Positions 19,486-29,029 of a stretch of 44,197 nt of DNA are shown piece after piece; position 1 is the stretch's first letter, and every line of letters begins with the position of its first letter. The stretch spans positions 1 through 44,197 of the forward strand of contig JAHHIG010000031.1 in NCBI GenBank assembly GCA_019358895.1, written 5' to 3'. This stretch comes from Tildeniella nuda ZEHNDER 1965/U140 (GTDB taxonomy: Bacteria; Cyanobacteriota; Cyanobacteriia; Leptolyngbyales; Leptolyngbyaceae). The position numbers and the translations under genes were made by a program. Under the pieces are notes generated by a model, which had not been told where the DNA came from, did no database searches, and saw nothing but the letters and a program-made list of their open reading frames with translations.

Positions 19486-19589
19486 CAAACCACGGGTATC
19501 TTATTTTCTTGCAATCCCCTAAGCTCGCAATCCCCTAAGCTCATGATTGGGGGCGCATTTAACCATCAGCGATCGGTCTACAACCAGTT

Positions 19590-22352
<2,763 letters not shown>

Positions 22353-22701
22353 GATGGCTTATCCTGAATTTTGGTTTGGATGCAACGCACTTAGTCTCAA
22401 TTAAACTACCAGGAGACGTTAAACCCTACAAGGGTTTAATGCTCTCGTATGATGGCATCGCTACATGGGAATTAAATTGCTCCTTGCTCCACTAGCGTGT
22501 CCGCGATCGAGTTACTTTCCGCTGTTAACGATCATTGAACGCTAGACACCATCAGTTGGTTGAAGCTCAACTTGCACGGTTCTAGATCAGGTTTCGACGC
22601 GGGTGAAGCCAGAACTTTAAGCAGCAAATATCCAGGCTGTTTTGCCTCTACACGTAGCTCTAGATCCGGCGCGCATTTGTCGATACGTTGTTTCGGTGCA
22701 A
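22353..22701. other. Upstream spacer of the GH63-like gene
   Basis: About 350 bp without a gene. It should contain the promoter of the minus-strand GH63-like gene. Short palindromic pieces such as GGTTTCGACGCGGGTGAAG near 22592 look like repeat fragments. Nothing else is recognised. Confidence 0.35.
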
Positions 22702-22738
22702 CGTAACGCACCCAACGATTATCTATTGGTGCGTTACG
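22702..22738. repeat. CGTAACGCACC stem-loop
   Basis: CGTAACGCACC and GGTGCGTTACG form an 11-bp inverted repeat with a 15-bp loop. GTGCGTTACGGC-type sequence also occurs inside the element in the mazF gene (34619-34630), suggesting a shared repeat family. Confidence 0.6.
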
Positions 22739-22756
22739 GCGATGACGCGCCCTAGC

Positions 22757-22934
22757 TTAAAGGTTGTTTGAAAAGTGTCTGGCGGTTAAAACCGCGACTA
22801 CGTAAACAAAGTCCGCCTGCGCGGACGACCGCAGAGTAAGGGTTTTATCACCTGCAACGGCAGGTTTTGCCTCTGTAGCCGCGACTTCAGTCGCCAAGGC
22901 TACAAGCATCTGGACCTTTAAAACGTCCTCTTAA
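22757..22934. mobile_element. Candidate miniature element ending at the yidD stop
   Basis: The ends look like imperfect terminal inverted repeats: TTAAAGGTTGTTTGAAAAG on the left and, read inwards from the right, TTAAGAGGACGTTTTAAAGG. The interior holds palindromes (AAGTCCGCCTGCGCGGAC; GTAGCCGCGACTTCAGTCGC) common in cyanobacterial repeats. The right end overlaps the TAA stop of yidD (22931-22933). No target duplication was confirmed. Confidence 0.45.
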
Positions 22935-23221
22935 AGCGGTATACAACAAGGAATGACAATACAGCCACTGCTTGCTTGCTGGCGTTGTAATGTTTGAGCC
23001 GCAACCTTACACGCCTGAAAGCGGCTTGGCACCAGTTTCAAGGCAGCCCTTAGATCCTGGTTGATCAGCACCTGTTTAGTGTAATCAGAACAAGATTCAT
23101 TGCCGTAGAGCAAGCGATGGGGACACGAAAAGCCTTTGCGGGGTGAGAGATGTTTCTGATAGGCATTGAGAGAGGCGATCGCAGCGTGCTTTGCAAACGA
23201 TTCCACTGTAGTTGCTGGCAT
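22931..23221 (-). CDS. yidD: Membrane protein insertion efficiency factor YidD
   Basis: 96 residues with the YidD signature: AYQKHLSPRKGFSCPHRLLY, then ESCSDYTKQVL, and a cysteine-containing C-terminus (ACKVAAQTLQRQ ... IPCC). YidD helps YidC insert membrane proteins. It is usually beside rnpA and yidC in other bacteria; here it stands alone, as often in cyanobacteria. Its stop codon overlaps the terminal repeat of a candidate mobile element, so the last residues could be altered. Confidence 0.9.
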   Translation of the reverse strand: MPATTVESFAKHAAIASLNAYQKHLSPRKGFSCPHRLLYGNESCSDYTKQVLINQDLRAALKLVPSRFQACKVAAQTLQRQQASSGCIVIPCCIPL

Positions 23222-23380
23222 AAAATGAGCCGTGATTAAATCATTTGCTCATTCTTATAGCTAAGTCTTAGCTGCGATCACTCCCTCAAAAGTATGGAGC
23301 AGACGTAAAAAAGCGATGCGAGTTGTTCCCTTCTCTTCTCACACCCGATCGCTCTCAAGTGCAGTGATATCTGCTTAGAA
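23222..23380. other. yidD upstream spacer
   Basis: No gene is seen. A segment at about 23314-23358 (CCCTTCTCTTCTCACACCCG, then CGATCGCTCTCAAG) resembles part of the ~60-bp repeat family of 23.6-26.8 kb and may be a decayed copy. Confidence 0.35.
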
Positions 23381-23568
23381 AGCAAACATCACTTGTGCAA
23401 AATCGAGAAACGTCTACGCAATATTGAAAATTGCTCATGCAAATTAACTAAAACTTATCGAAAACAAAGAAGTCTGTCTTTGGAATCAATGAATGCTTAT
23501 GCAAAATCAATGAATGTGTAGCTGAAATCAACAAACGCCTCTCTGAAATTAAGAAATTTAATCGATCA
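23381..23568. repeat. Degenerate 21-bp tandem repeat, nine units
   Basis: Nine consecutive units, eight of exactly 21 bp and one of 20 bp (23465-23484). The best units begin ATCAATGAATGCTTATGCAA and ATCAATGAATGTGTAGCTGA. In the frame of the first units, and again after the 20-bp unit, they encode heptads such as INECLCK and INKRLSE. The short unit breaks the frame, so no long protein is made. Period and start resemble the array at 1108-1308. Confidence 0.75.
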
Positions 23569-23618
23569 CCCTGTCTCACGGAGCCTGACGCTGAGTTTTG
23601 GTGAGACGGAAGAAACAA

Positions 23619-23704
23619 TCGCCCCTACATGATTGGCTGAAGGGCGATCGCCCCTTCTCTTCACAAGCAGGATCACTTCTGCATGATTGGCTCAAGGGCG
23701 ATCG
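23619..23704. repeat. HIP1-ended repeat, copies 1 and 2
   Basis: Two overlapping units. Copy 1 (23619-23652) reads ATCGCCCCTACATGATTGG ... AAGGGCGATCGC. Copy 2 (23644-23704) reads GCGATCGCCCCTTCTCTTC ... ATGATTGGCTCAAGGGCG. The ends GCGATCGCCC and GGGCGATCGC are inverted. It lies just past the decayed vapC end at 23725. Confidence 0.85.
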
Positions 23705-23724
23705 TGTCCAGATGGGCAATGTTC

Positions 23725-23803
23725 TCAGAATTCGGTGAAGGGGTTAAGGATAGAAATTTGGCAGTCTTCAAAATCGCGAGTATTGCGTGTTACCAATGTG
23801 AGG
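23725..23803 (-). pseudogene. 3' remnant of a VapC-type PIN toxin
   Basis: In the frame offset from the antitoxin, the minus strand reads LVTRNTRDFEDCQISILNPF and ends at TGA (23725-23727). This is the typical C-terminal end of a PIN/VapC toxin. The rest is absent and the remnant is fused to the end of the upstream antitoxin gene, so an internal deletion removed most of the toxin. Confidence 0.75.
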
Positions 23804-24037
23804 AGGCATTTCCAGCAGATAATTTTCTTCTATACAAAGTTCACGCAGTTCTGTAAACGCGCTGGCTAAAGCAGGTTTTTGAGATTGCTGTTGCCAGACG
23901 AGAAATTCCTGATAAACGTCAGCTTTTACGACAGCTACAACCAACTGGTTCTGATCGTAGATCAGCTGAGGCTCTTCAACAGCAGCGTGGATCAGTTCAG
24001 AGAATTTTTGTTTTGCGTCCTCAAGTTTCCAAGGCAT
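23768..24037 (-). CDS. Phd/YefM-type antitoxin with altered C-terminus
   Basis: 89 residues. The N-terminal MPWKLEDAKQKFSELIHAA is the Phd DNA-binding/dimer fold, and TELRELCIEENYLLEMPP is the usual toxin-binding tail. After MPP the reading frame passes through a deletion junction near 23800 into the end of a vapC gene read out of frame (HIGNTQYSRF). The antitoxin may still bind its operator but has lost its partner. The HIP1-ended repeat follows. Confidence 0.8.
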   Translation of the reverse strand: MPWKLEDAKQKFSELIHAAVEEPQLIYDQNQLVVAVVKADVYQEFLVWQQQSQKPALASAFTELRELCIEENYLLEMPPHIGNTQYSRF

Positions 24038-24081
24038 AGTTTTGTGAGCGAGATGTCATTGCTCTAAATTGTAGCTTTACA

Positions 24082-24142
24082 GCGATCGCCCCTTCTCTTC
24101 ACAAGCAGGATCACTTCTACATGATTAGCTCAAGGGCGATCG
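24082..24142. repeat. HIP1-ended repeat, copy 3
   Basis: GCGATCGCCCCTTCTCTTCA ... ACATGATTAGCTCAAGGGCG, nearly identical to copy 2. It lies 48 bp beyond the stop of the DUF2442 gene. Confidence 0.85.
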
Positions 24143-24189
24143 TGTTCTGTAAAAGCTCCGCTCACTGCCGATCGAGCGATTTGTTCTGG

Positions 24190-24549
24190 CTACGCGACGT
24201 TCTGTTTCTGTTTCAGCTTCTCCATCCAAGCTTTTGTGCCATAAATGCCACGTAAGAGTGAAGGAACGGTCAAATCAACGTCTAGTGCCTCCCAATGCAA
24301 CCCAATGCCTGATGGAGTTACTTCGACTGCTGCAAGCTCGTCTGGTTCGGCTCCTACTAACCCTTGTCCCAGTTCATGAGGAAACATAAAGGTAGAGCCA
24401 TCTTTTAAATTGATCACGATTTTGCCTGAGGCACGATCGTAAGCAGCAGAGAGCGCACGAGGTTCGGTTGCATCAGCAAACATTGCAGCGTCGCTTGCTT
24501 GATCCAGTTGCACTTCCAAGGTTGCATCCAATCGATCAGGCTTCTCCAT
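24190..24549 (-). CDS. DUF2442 domain protein
   Basis: 119 residues from the ATG at 24549, which has GGAGG eight bases before it; an upstream ATG at 24597 would add 16 unlikely residues. The segment ARALSAAYDRASGKIVINLKDG-like region and GIGLHWEALDVDLTVPSLLRG fit the DUF2442 family. It overlaps the end of the DUF4160 gene by 14 bp, indicating coupled translation. DUF4160/DUF2442 pairs are common in cyanobacteria and are suspected toxin-antitoxin-like modules; no activity is established. The tail is Lys/Gln-rich. Confidence 0.82.
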   Translation of the reverse strand: MEKPDRLDATLEVQLDQASDAAMFADATEPRALSAAYDRASGKIVINLKDGSTFMFPHELGQGLVGAEPDELAAVEVTPSGIGLHWEALDVDLTVPSLLRGIYGTKAWMEKLKQKQNVA

Positions 24550-24781
24550 GAATTTGCCTCCACGCTTCAAGCAAGTCGGATTGATGACTGATGACAAGCT
24601 GCAAGGCTTTCACAGCGTCTCTTCGATCGCCACGATACTCCAAAACAGTCGGCTGCTTAATCTTGCTTCCCAAATCGATTTTAACCTCACTCTCAGCGTT
24701 GAGAACATGAACATGAGATGGCAGGTGATCGTCAAAATAAATGACAACCCTGAAGCCATCTTTTCTCAACACAGTTGGCAT
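24536..24781 (-). CDS. DUF4160 domain protein
   Basis: 81 residues starting MPTVLRKDGFRVVIYFDDHL and continuing PSHVHVLNAESEVKIDLG, the DUF4160 signature with its conserved HxH. The C-terminus (HQSDLLEAWRQIHGEA) is also typical. It is the first gene of an overlapping pair with DUF2442. Its function is unknown; association suggests a small defence or addiction-type module. Confidence 0.88.
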   Translation of the reverse strand: MPTVLRKDGFRVVIYFDDHLPSHVHVLNAESEVKIDLGSKIKQPTVLEYRGDRRDAVKALQLVISHQSDLLEAWRQIHGEA

Positions 24782-24848
24782 TTACTTACTCCCGATTGCC
24801 ACATCGCATTTTACCTGGCGTGTGTATGAGGGAGTAGGTTCACCGTTA

Positions 24849-24908
24849 GCGATCAATCTTTTCTACACAAACGCGATCGCCTCCACATGATTGGCTCAAG
24901 GGCGATCA
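24849..24908. repeat. HIP1-ended repeat, copy 4
   Basis: GCGATCAATCTTTTCTACAC ... CCACATGATTGGCTCAAGGG, ending three bases before the Uma2 stop at 24912. The left half is diverged and the right half is conserved. Confidence 0.8.
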
Positions 24909-24911
24909 CGC

Positions 24912-25499
24912 CTATCTAGTTGTGCCAATCTGTCTAAAGAAGCGTTGTACGAGGCATGCAAAACCCGGCAAAATCGGCGAGGTAATAGTGTCCTGAGCGT
25001 TGTAAGTAGCGGTTCGCTTAAGGGCAGCATTTTCGCGGCGGTACATTTCAATCTGTTGTAATTCTCGGTTAACGATCCAATATTCCTCAACGCCCTGGGA
25101 TGAGTAGAGCTTAAGTTTAGCTTCACGGTCTCGTCGTTCATTGGTAGCGCCTGGGGACAGCACTTCGACGATCAGTTCGGGTGCCCCAATAAAATGCCCC
25201 GCTTCGTCTGTGAAGCGTTCCATGCGCTCAACACTGATCCAAACTGCATCTGGGATGACATTGTCAGCATCGCTGAAGATAATGCCGGGTGTTGGAAATG
25301 CTTCTCCTAACTGCGTCTTGTCTGACCAGTTGCCTAATTCGTTGCAGATATTACGAATCACGGATTGATGCCTGAGGTGGGGTGCCCTTGTCACAAAGAG
25401 TTCTCCGTCAATGATTTCGTAGCGCTTCCATTCGTCGGCTGCGAGGAGATCGAGATCGGCAGTCGTCCAACGAACTTTTTCAGATGAGGTTTGGCTCAT
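24912..25499 (-). CDS. Uma2 family protein (DUF820)
   Basis: 195 residues: WTTADLDLLAADEWKRYEII, GELFVTRAPHLRHQSVIRNI, SDADNVIPDAVWISVER, APELIVEVLSPGATNERRDR and AKLKLYSSQGVEEYWIVNRE. These hold the acidic and Glu-x-Val positions of the PD-(D/E)XK fold. It is a paralog of the protein at 9365. It stands alone between two HIP1-ended repeats. Function is unknown. Confidence 0.9.
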   Translation of the reverse strand: MSQTSSEKVRWTTADLDLLAADEWKRYEIIDGELFVTRAPHLRHQSVIRNICNELGNWSDKTQLGEAFPTPGIIFSDADNVIPDAVWISVERMERFTDEAGHFIGAPELIVEVLSPGATNERRDREAKLKLYSSQGVEEYWIVNRELQQIEMYRRENAALKRTATYNAQDTITSPILPGFACLVQRFFRQIGTTR

Positions 25500-25549
25500 G
25501 GCGTGTCTCCGCGACCTTCTTTGGTTCTATTCTCGCTTGTTTTACCGCA

Positions 25550-25610
25550 GCGATCGTCTCTTCTCTTTCCAAGGGCGATCGCTCCTACATGATGGCTCAA
25601 GGGCGATCGC
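25550..25610. repeat. HIP1-ended repeat, copy 5
   Basis: GCGATCGTCTCTTCTCTTTC ... CTACATGATGGCTCAAGGGC, nine bases before the stop of the PIN gene. It carries HIP1-like sites at both ends and in the middle. Confidence 0.85.
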
Positions 25611-25619
25611 TGTTTAGGT

Positions 25620-26030
25620 TCAAACCTGAATGATTTCAAAGGTATCTCGATCGCCAATACGATAAAACAAAAAATCCGAATCAAGCGTGAGAATTTGTCG
25701 ATAGCCAGTCTTTTCAGCCACTAGAACCAGCGTTGCGTCTGCTAAATCCATTGGGCGATCGCGGTATTTCTCCATCAACTCCAATAAACGAACATAGTCA
25801 TCTTCCTGAATCTCGAAAATGACAAGCAATTGATCTAAGAGAAGCTGCCCCAATTGCTTTTGCATCGCCCAACCGCCGCGATGGAGAGCGAGATACATAG
25901 CTTCTGTTAGACATGACCAGGTTGTGACCAGAGGTTTTGCTAAGCCAGTAACAGTCGTTCGATAAGCGTTGTGCTGAAGTTGGGTTCTATCGACTAGACA
26001 AAGCAAAACCCCAGCATCGCAAAGAATCAC
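25620..26030 (-). CDS. PIN domain toxin (VapC type)
   Basis: 136 residues from a GTG start that overlaps the antitoxin stop (GTGA). Acidic PIN residues are visible: Asp5 in MILCDAG, Glu in SCLTEAMYL, Asp in PMDLADATLV and Asp in ILTLDSDF. The family members are Mg-dependent ribonucleases. It forms a complete pair with the upstream gene and looks intact, unlike neighbouring modules. A HIP1-ended repeat follows at once. Confidence 0.88.
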   Translation of the reverse strand: MILCDAGVLLCLVDRTQLQHNAYRTTVTGLAKPLVTTWSCLTEAMYLALHRGGWAMQKQLGQLLLDQLLVIFEIQEDDYVRLLELMEKYRDRPMDLADATLVLVAEKTGYRQILTLDSDFLFYRIGDRDTFEIIQV

Positions 26031-26296
26031 AAGTTGAGACCTTGTTGCCGATATTTATTCAGCAAGCGTTGCTGATAGTCGTTGGTTGGGGTTGTTGGAG
26101 TAATTTCTAAGCTATCAGCAACCTCAAACCACTGCGCCCAAGCTTCAAAGCGATCGTCTTCAATGAGGTGATTAGCTACTTTAGCTTGATATTTGTAGGC
26201 GATGAGATCGATAAAGTCGCTGATCTCTTGCAGAAGCGGCTCTGGAAGTTGCTGTAGCTTCGCGATCGCCCTTTCTCGAATCGTCACAACTATCAC
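26027..26296 (-). CDS. Antitoxin partner of the PIN toxin (DUF2281-like)
   Basis: 89 residues. RAIAKLQQLPEPLLQEISDF and IDLIAYKYQ resemble the DUF2281 helical region of VapB-like antitoxins, followed by a Thr/Pro linker and a basic tail (YQQRLLNKYRQQG). The four-base overlap with the toxin start indicates translational coupling and antitoxin-first order. Confidence 0.75.
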   Translation of the reverse strand: MIVVTIRERAIAKLQQLPEPLLQEISDFIDLIAYKYQAKVANHLIEDDRFEAWAQWFEVADSLEITPTTPTNDYQQRLLNKYRQQGLNL

Positions 26297-26358
26297 CTCT
26301 GCTAAAATCTCTAGTCTGATCGACGTTAGAATGCTTACGCTTTCAGTTTAGCGGGTTA

Positions 26359-26418
26359 CGATCGCTCTTTCGCTTTACAAAGGCGATCGCCTCAACATGA
26401 TTGGCTTAAGGGCGATCG
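26359..26418. repeat. HIP1-ended repeat, copy 6
   Basis: CGATCGCTCTTTCGCTTTAC ... CAACATGATTGGCTTAAGGG, 16 bases beyond the frameshifted DUF104-like gene. Confidence 0.85.
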
Positions 26419-26433
26419 ACAGAAAAACCTCAG

Positions 26434-26667
26434 TCATTTTCCTGAGCAACGTCACCATACAAATAGCGATCGATATTTGCTGACCAATCGGGAGCGCCTT
26501 GTAAATGAAGAGCTTTGGCAGTTTGCAGAAACGACTCTGAGCTGGCTGGTGTTTCTGGCGATACGCTCTCGACAAGTGATTCGTACTCGTGTGCCAGCTT
26601 CCAGCTCTAGAGGCACGGTGGGATGAAGAGTGCTGCCATCAAAGACAGCTTCTACAATTTGAATCAT
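26434..26667 (-). pseudogene. Frameshifted DUF104-like antitoxin
   Basis: From ATG at 26667 the frame reads IQIVEAVFDGSTLHPTVPLE and on to GTRVRIT, the AbrB-like start of DUF104 antitoxins. The frame then degenerates, but a shifted frame carries the expected remainder: ESVSPETPASSESFLQTAK, then LHLQGAPDWSANIDRYLYGD, ending at TGA (26434). One missing base near 26567 would restore a roughly 78-residue protein. No toxin gene adjoins. A sequencing error would give the same picture. Confidence 0.78.
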
Positions 26668-26757
26668 GGCGACTCCCAGAACTGCAATACCCTTAGTATA
26701 TCCGCTCGCTTCAAACCCCAATCTACTAGCGATCGCACTCAGCAAAACCTGAAACAA

Positions 26758-26817
26758 CGATCGCCCCTTCTCTTCACCAGCGCGATCGCTCCTGCATAAT
26801 TGGTTTAAGGGCGATCG
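26758..26817. repeat. HIP1-ended repeat, copy 7
   Basis: CGATCGCCCCTTCTCTTCAC ... CTGCATAATTGGTTTAAGGG, ending four bases before the caspase-like gene stop at 26822. Confidence 0.85.
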
Positions 26818-26821
26818 TGCT

Positions 26822-28657
26822 TTATTTTACTTGAAGCTTCTGAAGCTTATTCTGTACGTTACTCATATCTGATGCCATACTTTGCATACCGTAATACTTG
26901 ATTGCACTCTGATAATCTTCGATGGCAACTTGCTTATTAGAAAGAGCATTGTGGGCATCACCTCTCCATTCATAGGCTTTTGCTAGCAAAGTATTGTCCG
27001 TTGAGAAATTGATTGCTGCCGTGTAATCCTGAATGGCATGTTGTCTATCACTAGAACTTAAATAAGCATTACCGCGAAGTAGATATAGTTCAGGGTCTTC
27101 AGTTTCGGGTCGAGCAAGCTTGATTGCCTGACTAAACTCATCGATTGCCCTCTGATAATAATTTCGAGCAATATTTGGGTTACTTTTATACCCTATCTCA
27201 TACTGATCGATACCGTTCCGCTTATGAACTCTCATTTGGCTTTGAATGATAGAAGATCCACTGGGAGCTAGAGAAGGCGAAACGGGGATCGAGTCGCTTA
27301 TGTTTGGGAAAGGGGTGGTCGAGGACGGAAAACTTTCGGCTGAATCGATACTGTTTACAGTAGATTCTTGCCTGAATTGAAATATTTGCACTAAATAAAC
27401 AGAAGTACCGAACGCTAAAACAGCAAAAAATACATAGGTTAGTATAGTAGGAAACTTGAACTGCATTAAATTCTGAATGGTCTGCATTCTTAAATAAGGA
27501 AAACCGTTGATTCGTTTTGAGACACGCTGTTCAGCAGCACTAGCGTGCTCATCTGGAATGTGCAGAGCGTGTTGTAATTCTTTCAATGCTCTGCGAGTGG
27601 AATCCTTCAGGGGCTTCTCGCGCTTTAAATAGTTAATCAATTCTTGTTCGTAGCTTTCCAGTCTTTTATAAAAATCTCGATAAGGCTGGAGTGACTCCGA
27701 TTCTAAATTGCGAATAACTTCTGGCGAGAGTCCTAATTTTTGAGAAAATGCATTCAACATTTTGCGTCGCGTAGAAGACATACGAACGTCATCTTGAAGG
27801 GGCATACTCAACCAAGCTTGTATGCTATCAATAACAGTTCGATGGGCAAAAGTAATGTCGCCCAAATAAGCCAGTCGTTCAATTTCTCGACGGTAGCGCA
27901 AGGCTGGATCGGTTGACGGAACATGCGCCAATTTAATGTTGTACCCCTCCTTTGAGGGATAAATTTCAGGTTTCATCCCTGGCACAACTTCTTGAACTTT
28001 GCGTTTAGCATATTCATGCAACTCACCGATGGCAATAAAACCATCACGGTCTTGATCTGCGTCACCCGTTTCTAATCCTTCTATTAGGTAGCGAGTGTAG
28101 ACAGAGAGTTCTGAGTCGTGTAGCTCAAATGAATACTCGATCGAGGATGAAGATGTAAGCACTGCTCCGCCTTCACTTCCCAGTTGAGACCTAAGATCAA
28201 CTGAGCCATCGTCTTTCGCCAGCATTCCTTCAGCAAAAGCACCACTAAAACAGCAATCAAGAATAATTACCTGTCGTCTCGAACGACTATTTTTCTGATT
28301 TTCCTGTACGAAGCTAGCGGATGTAGCTGTTGGACGCACCAACTCTCCACGAGCAGTTTTACGTGTTTTGCAGCTAGAGAGATAGAACTTGCCAGCACTG
28401 TCTTTGATGCCATGCCCAGAGAAGAAAAGCAGTACTAAATCATCCCGGTGTCGATCGTCGAAGAGAGCCTGAATTTCCTCTTCCATCTCTTGGCGCTCAG
28501 GATTCTTTAGCACTTTGATGTCTGACTCAGCAAAGGCACCCATTTCAGGATGCTGCAAAACCCGTTGCATTGCCTCGACATCTTTGAGCGCCCCAGGCAA
28601 AGAATTTAATCCAGGTGCGTACTCACTGATCCCAATTAGTAGTGCGATCTTTGCCAT
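26822..28657 (-). CDS. Caspase-family (metacaspase-like) membrane protein with TPRs
   Basis: 611 residues. Caspase p20 fold with His82 in LFFSGHGIKD and Cys136 in ILDCCFSGA; a calcium-binding-like loop DADQDRDGFIAIGEL (about 199-213); a helical region (250-390); one membrane helix (about 402-426, PTILTYVFFAVLAFGTSVYL); a Ser/Pro-rich spacer; and two or three TPR-like repeats (480-600; YYQRAIDEFSQAIKLARP, HAIQDYTAAINFST). Such orthocaspases cleave after basic residues. It is six bases downstream of a small acidic gene (28664-28834) and must be co-translated with it. Filamentous cyanobacteria are rich in such proteins. Confidence 0.92.
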   Translation of the reverse strand: MAKIALLIGISEYAPGLNSLPGALKDVEAMQRVLQHPEMGAFAESDIKVLKNPERQEMEEEIQALFDDRHRDDLVLLFFSGHGIKDSAGKFYLSSCKTRKTARGELVRPTATSASFVQENQKNSRSRRQVIILDCCFSGAFAEGMLAKDDGSVDLRSQLGSEGGAVLTSSSSIEYSFELHDSELSVYTRYLIEGLETGDADQDRDGFIAIGELHEYAKRKVQEVVPGMKPEIYPSKEGYNIKLAHVPSTDPALRYRREIERLAYLGDITFAHRTVIDSIQAWLSMPLQDDVRMSSTRRKMLNAFSQKLGLSPEVIRNLESESLQPYRDFYKRLESYEQELINYLKREKPLKDSTRRALKELQHALHIPDEHASAAEQRVSKRINGFPYLRMQTIQNLMQFKFPTILTYVFFAVLAFGTSVYLVQIFQFRQESTVNSIDSAESFPSSTTPFPNISDSIPVSPSLAPSGSSIIQSQMRVHKRNGIDQYEIGYKSNPNIARNYYQRAIDEFSQAIKLARPETEDPELYLLRGNAYLSSSDRQHAIQDYTAAINFSTDNTLLAKAYEWRGDAHNALSNKQVAIEDYQSAIKYYGMQSMASDMSNVQNKLQKLQVK

Positions 28658-28663
28658 TGTTAA

Positions 28664-28834
28664 TCAACTGCCCTTCAGAAACGCTTGTGCTTTCTCATAC
28701 GCATAGTCAAATTCGATTTCATCCAGCTCCCGCATTTGAGCTAGAAGATTCTGAACAGCTTCATCCGTCTCCTCCGCACTCAAATCGGAGTCGTTTAAGT
28801 CGATCGTCAGCGTAACGTTTCGTTCGCCTGCCAT
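28664..28834 (-). CDS. 56-residue acidic partner of the caspase (EACC1-like?)
   Basis: Starts at ATG 28834 with GAGG about nine bases before it and reads MAGERNVTLTIDLNDSDLSA, then EETDEAVQNLLAQMRELDEI, ending LKGS. One strand (VTLTIDL) followed by a helix with leucine spacing resembles, from memory, the small effector-associated constant component (EACC1) found with trypsin/caspase-like effectors in bacterial conflict systems. The tight coupling to the caspase supports partnership; the family name is an inference. Confidence 0.7.
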   Translation of the reverse strand: MAGERNVTLTIDLNDSDLSAEETDEAVQNLLAQMRELDEIEFDYAYEKAQAFLKGS

Positions 28835-29029
28835 GAGTGCGCCTCAGAGATTAATCGCTGTACACCACAATAATGCAAGCAACCATTATTTTCCCAGACC
28901 TGTCATCGTCGTTAGCGCTTTGTGAGCACAACGATCGCGGGGCAGAATTTGTACAATAACGGAGGGAGGCGTGTTGTAGATGTAGTGTCAGTCAGAAACC
29001 CTTACAGATGAGTGGACGATAGAGGCAGC

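Noticed and set aside
23402-23568. Coiled-coil protein from the 21-bp repeats
   Set aside because: A 20-bp unit shifts the frame and there is no start codon with ribosome site.
23619-26817. CRISPR array
   Set aside because: Repeats are ~60 bp, spaced 0.4-0.8 kb with genes between them, and no cas gene is present.
23619-26817. Confirmed integron
   Set aside because: No integrase in the window and no attC core sequence recognised; kept only as a hypothesis in the findings.
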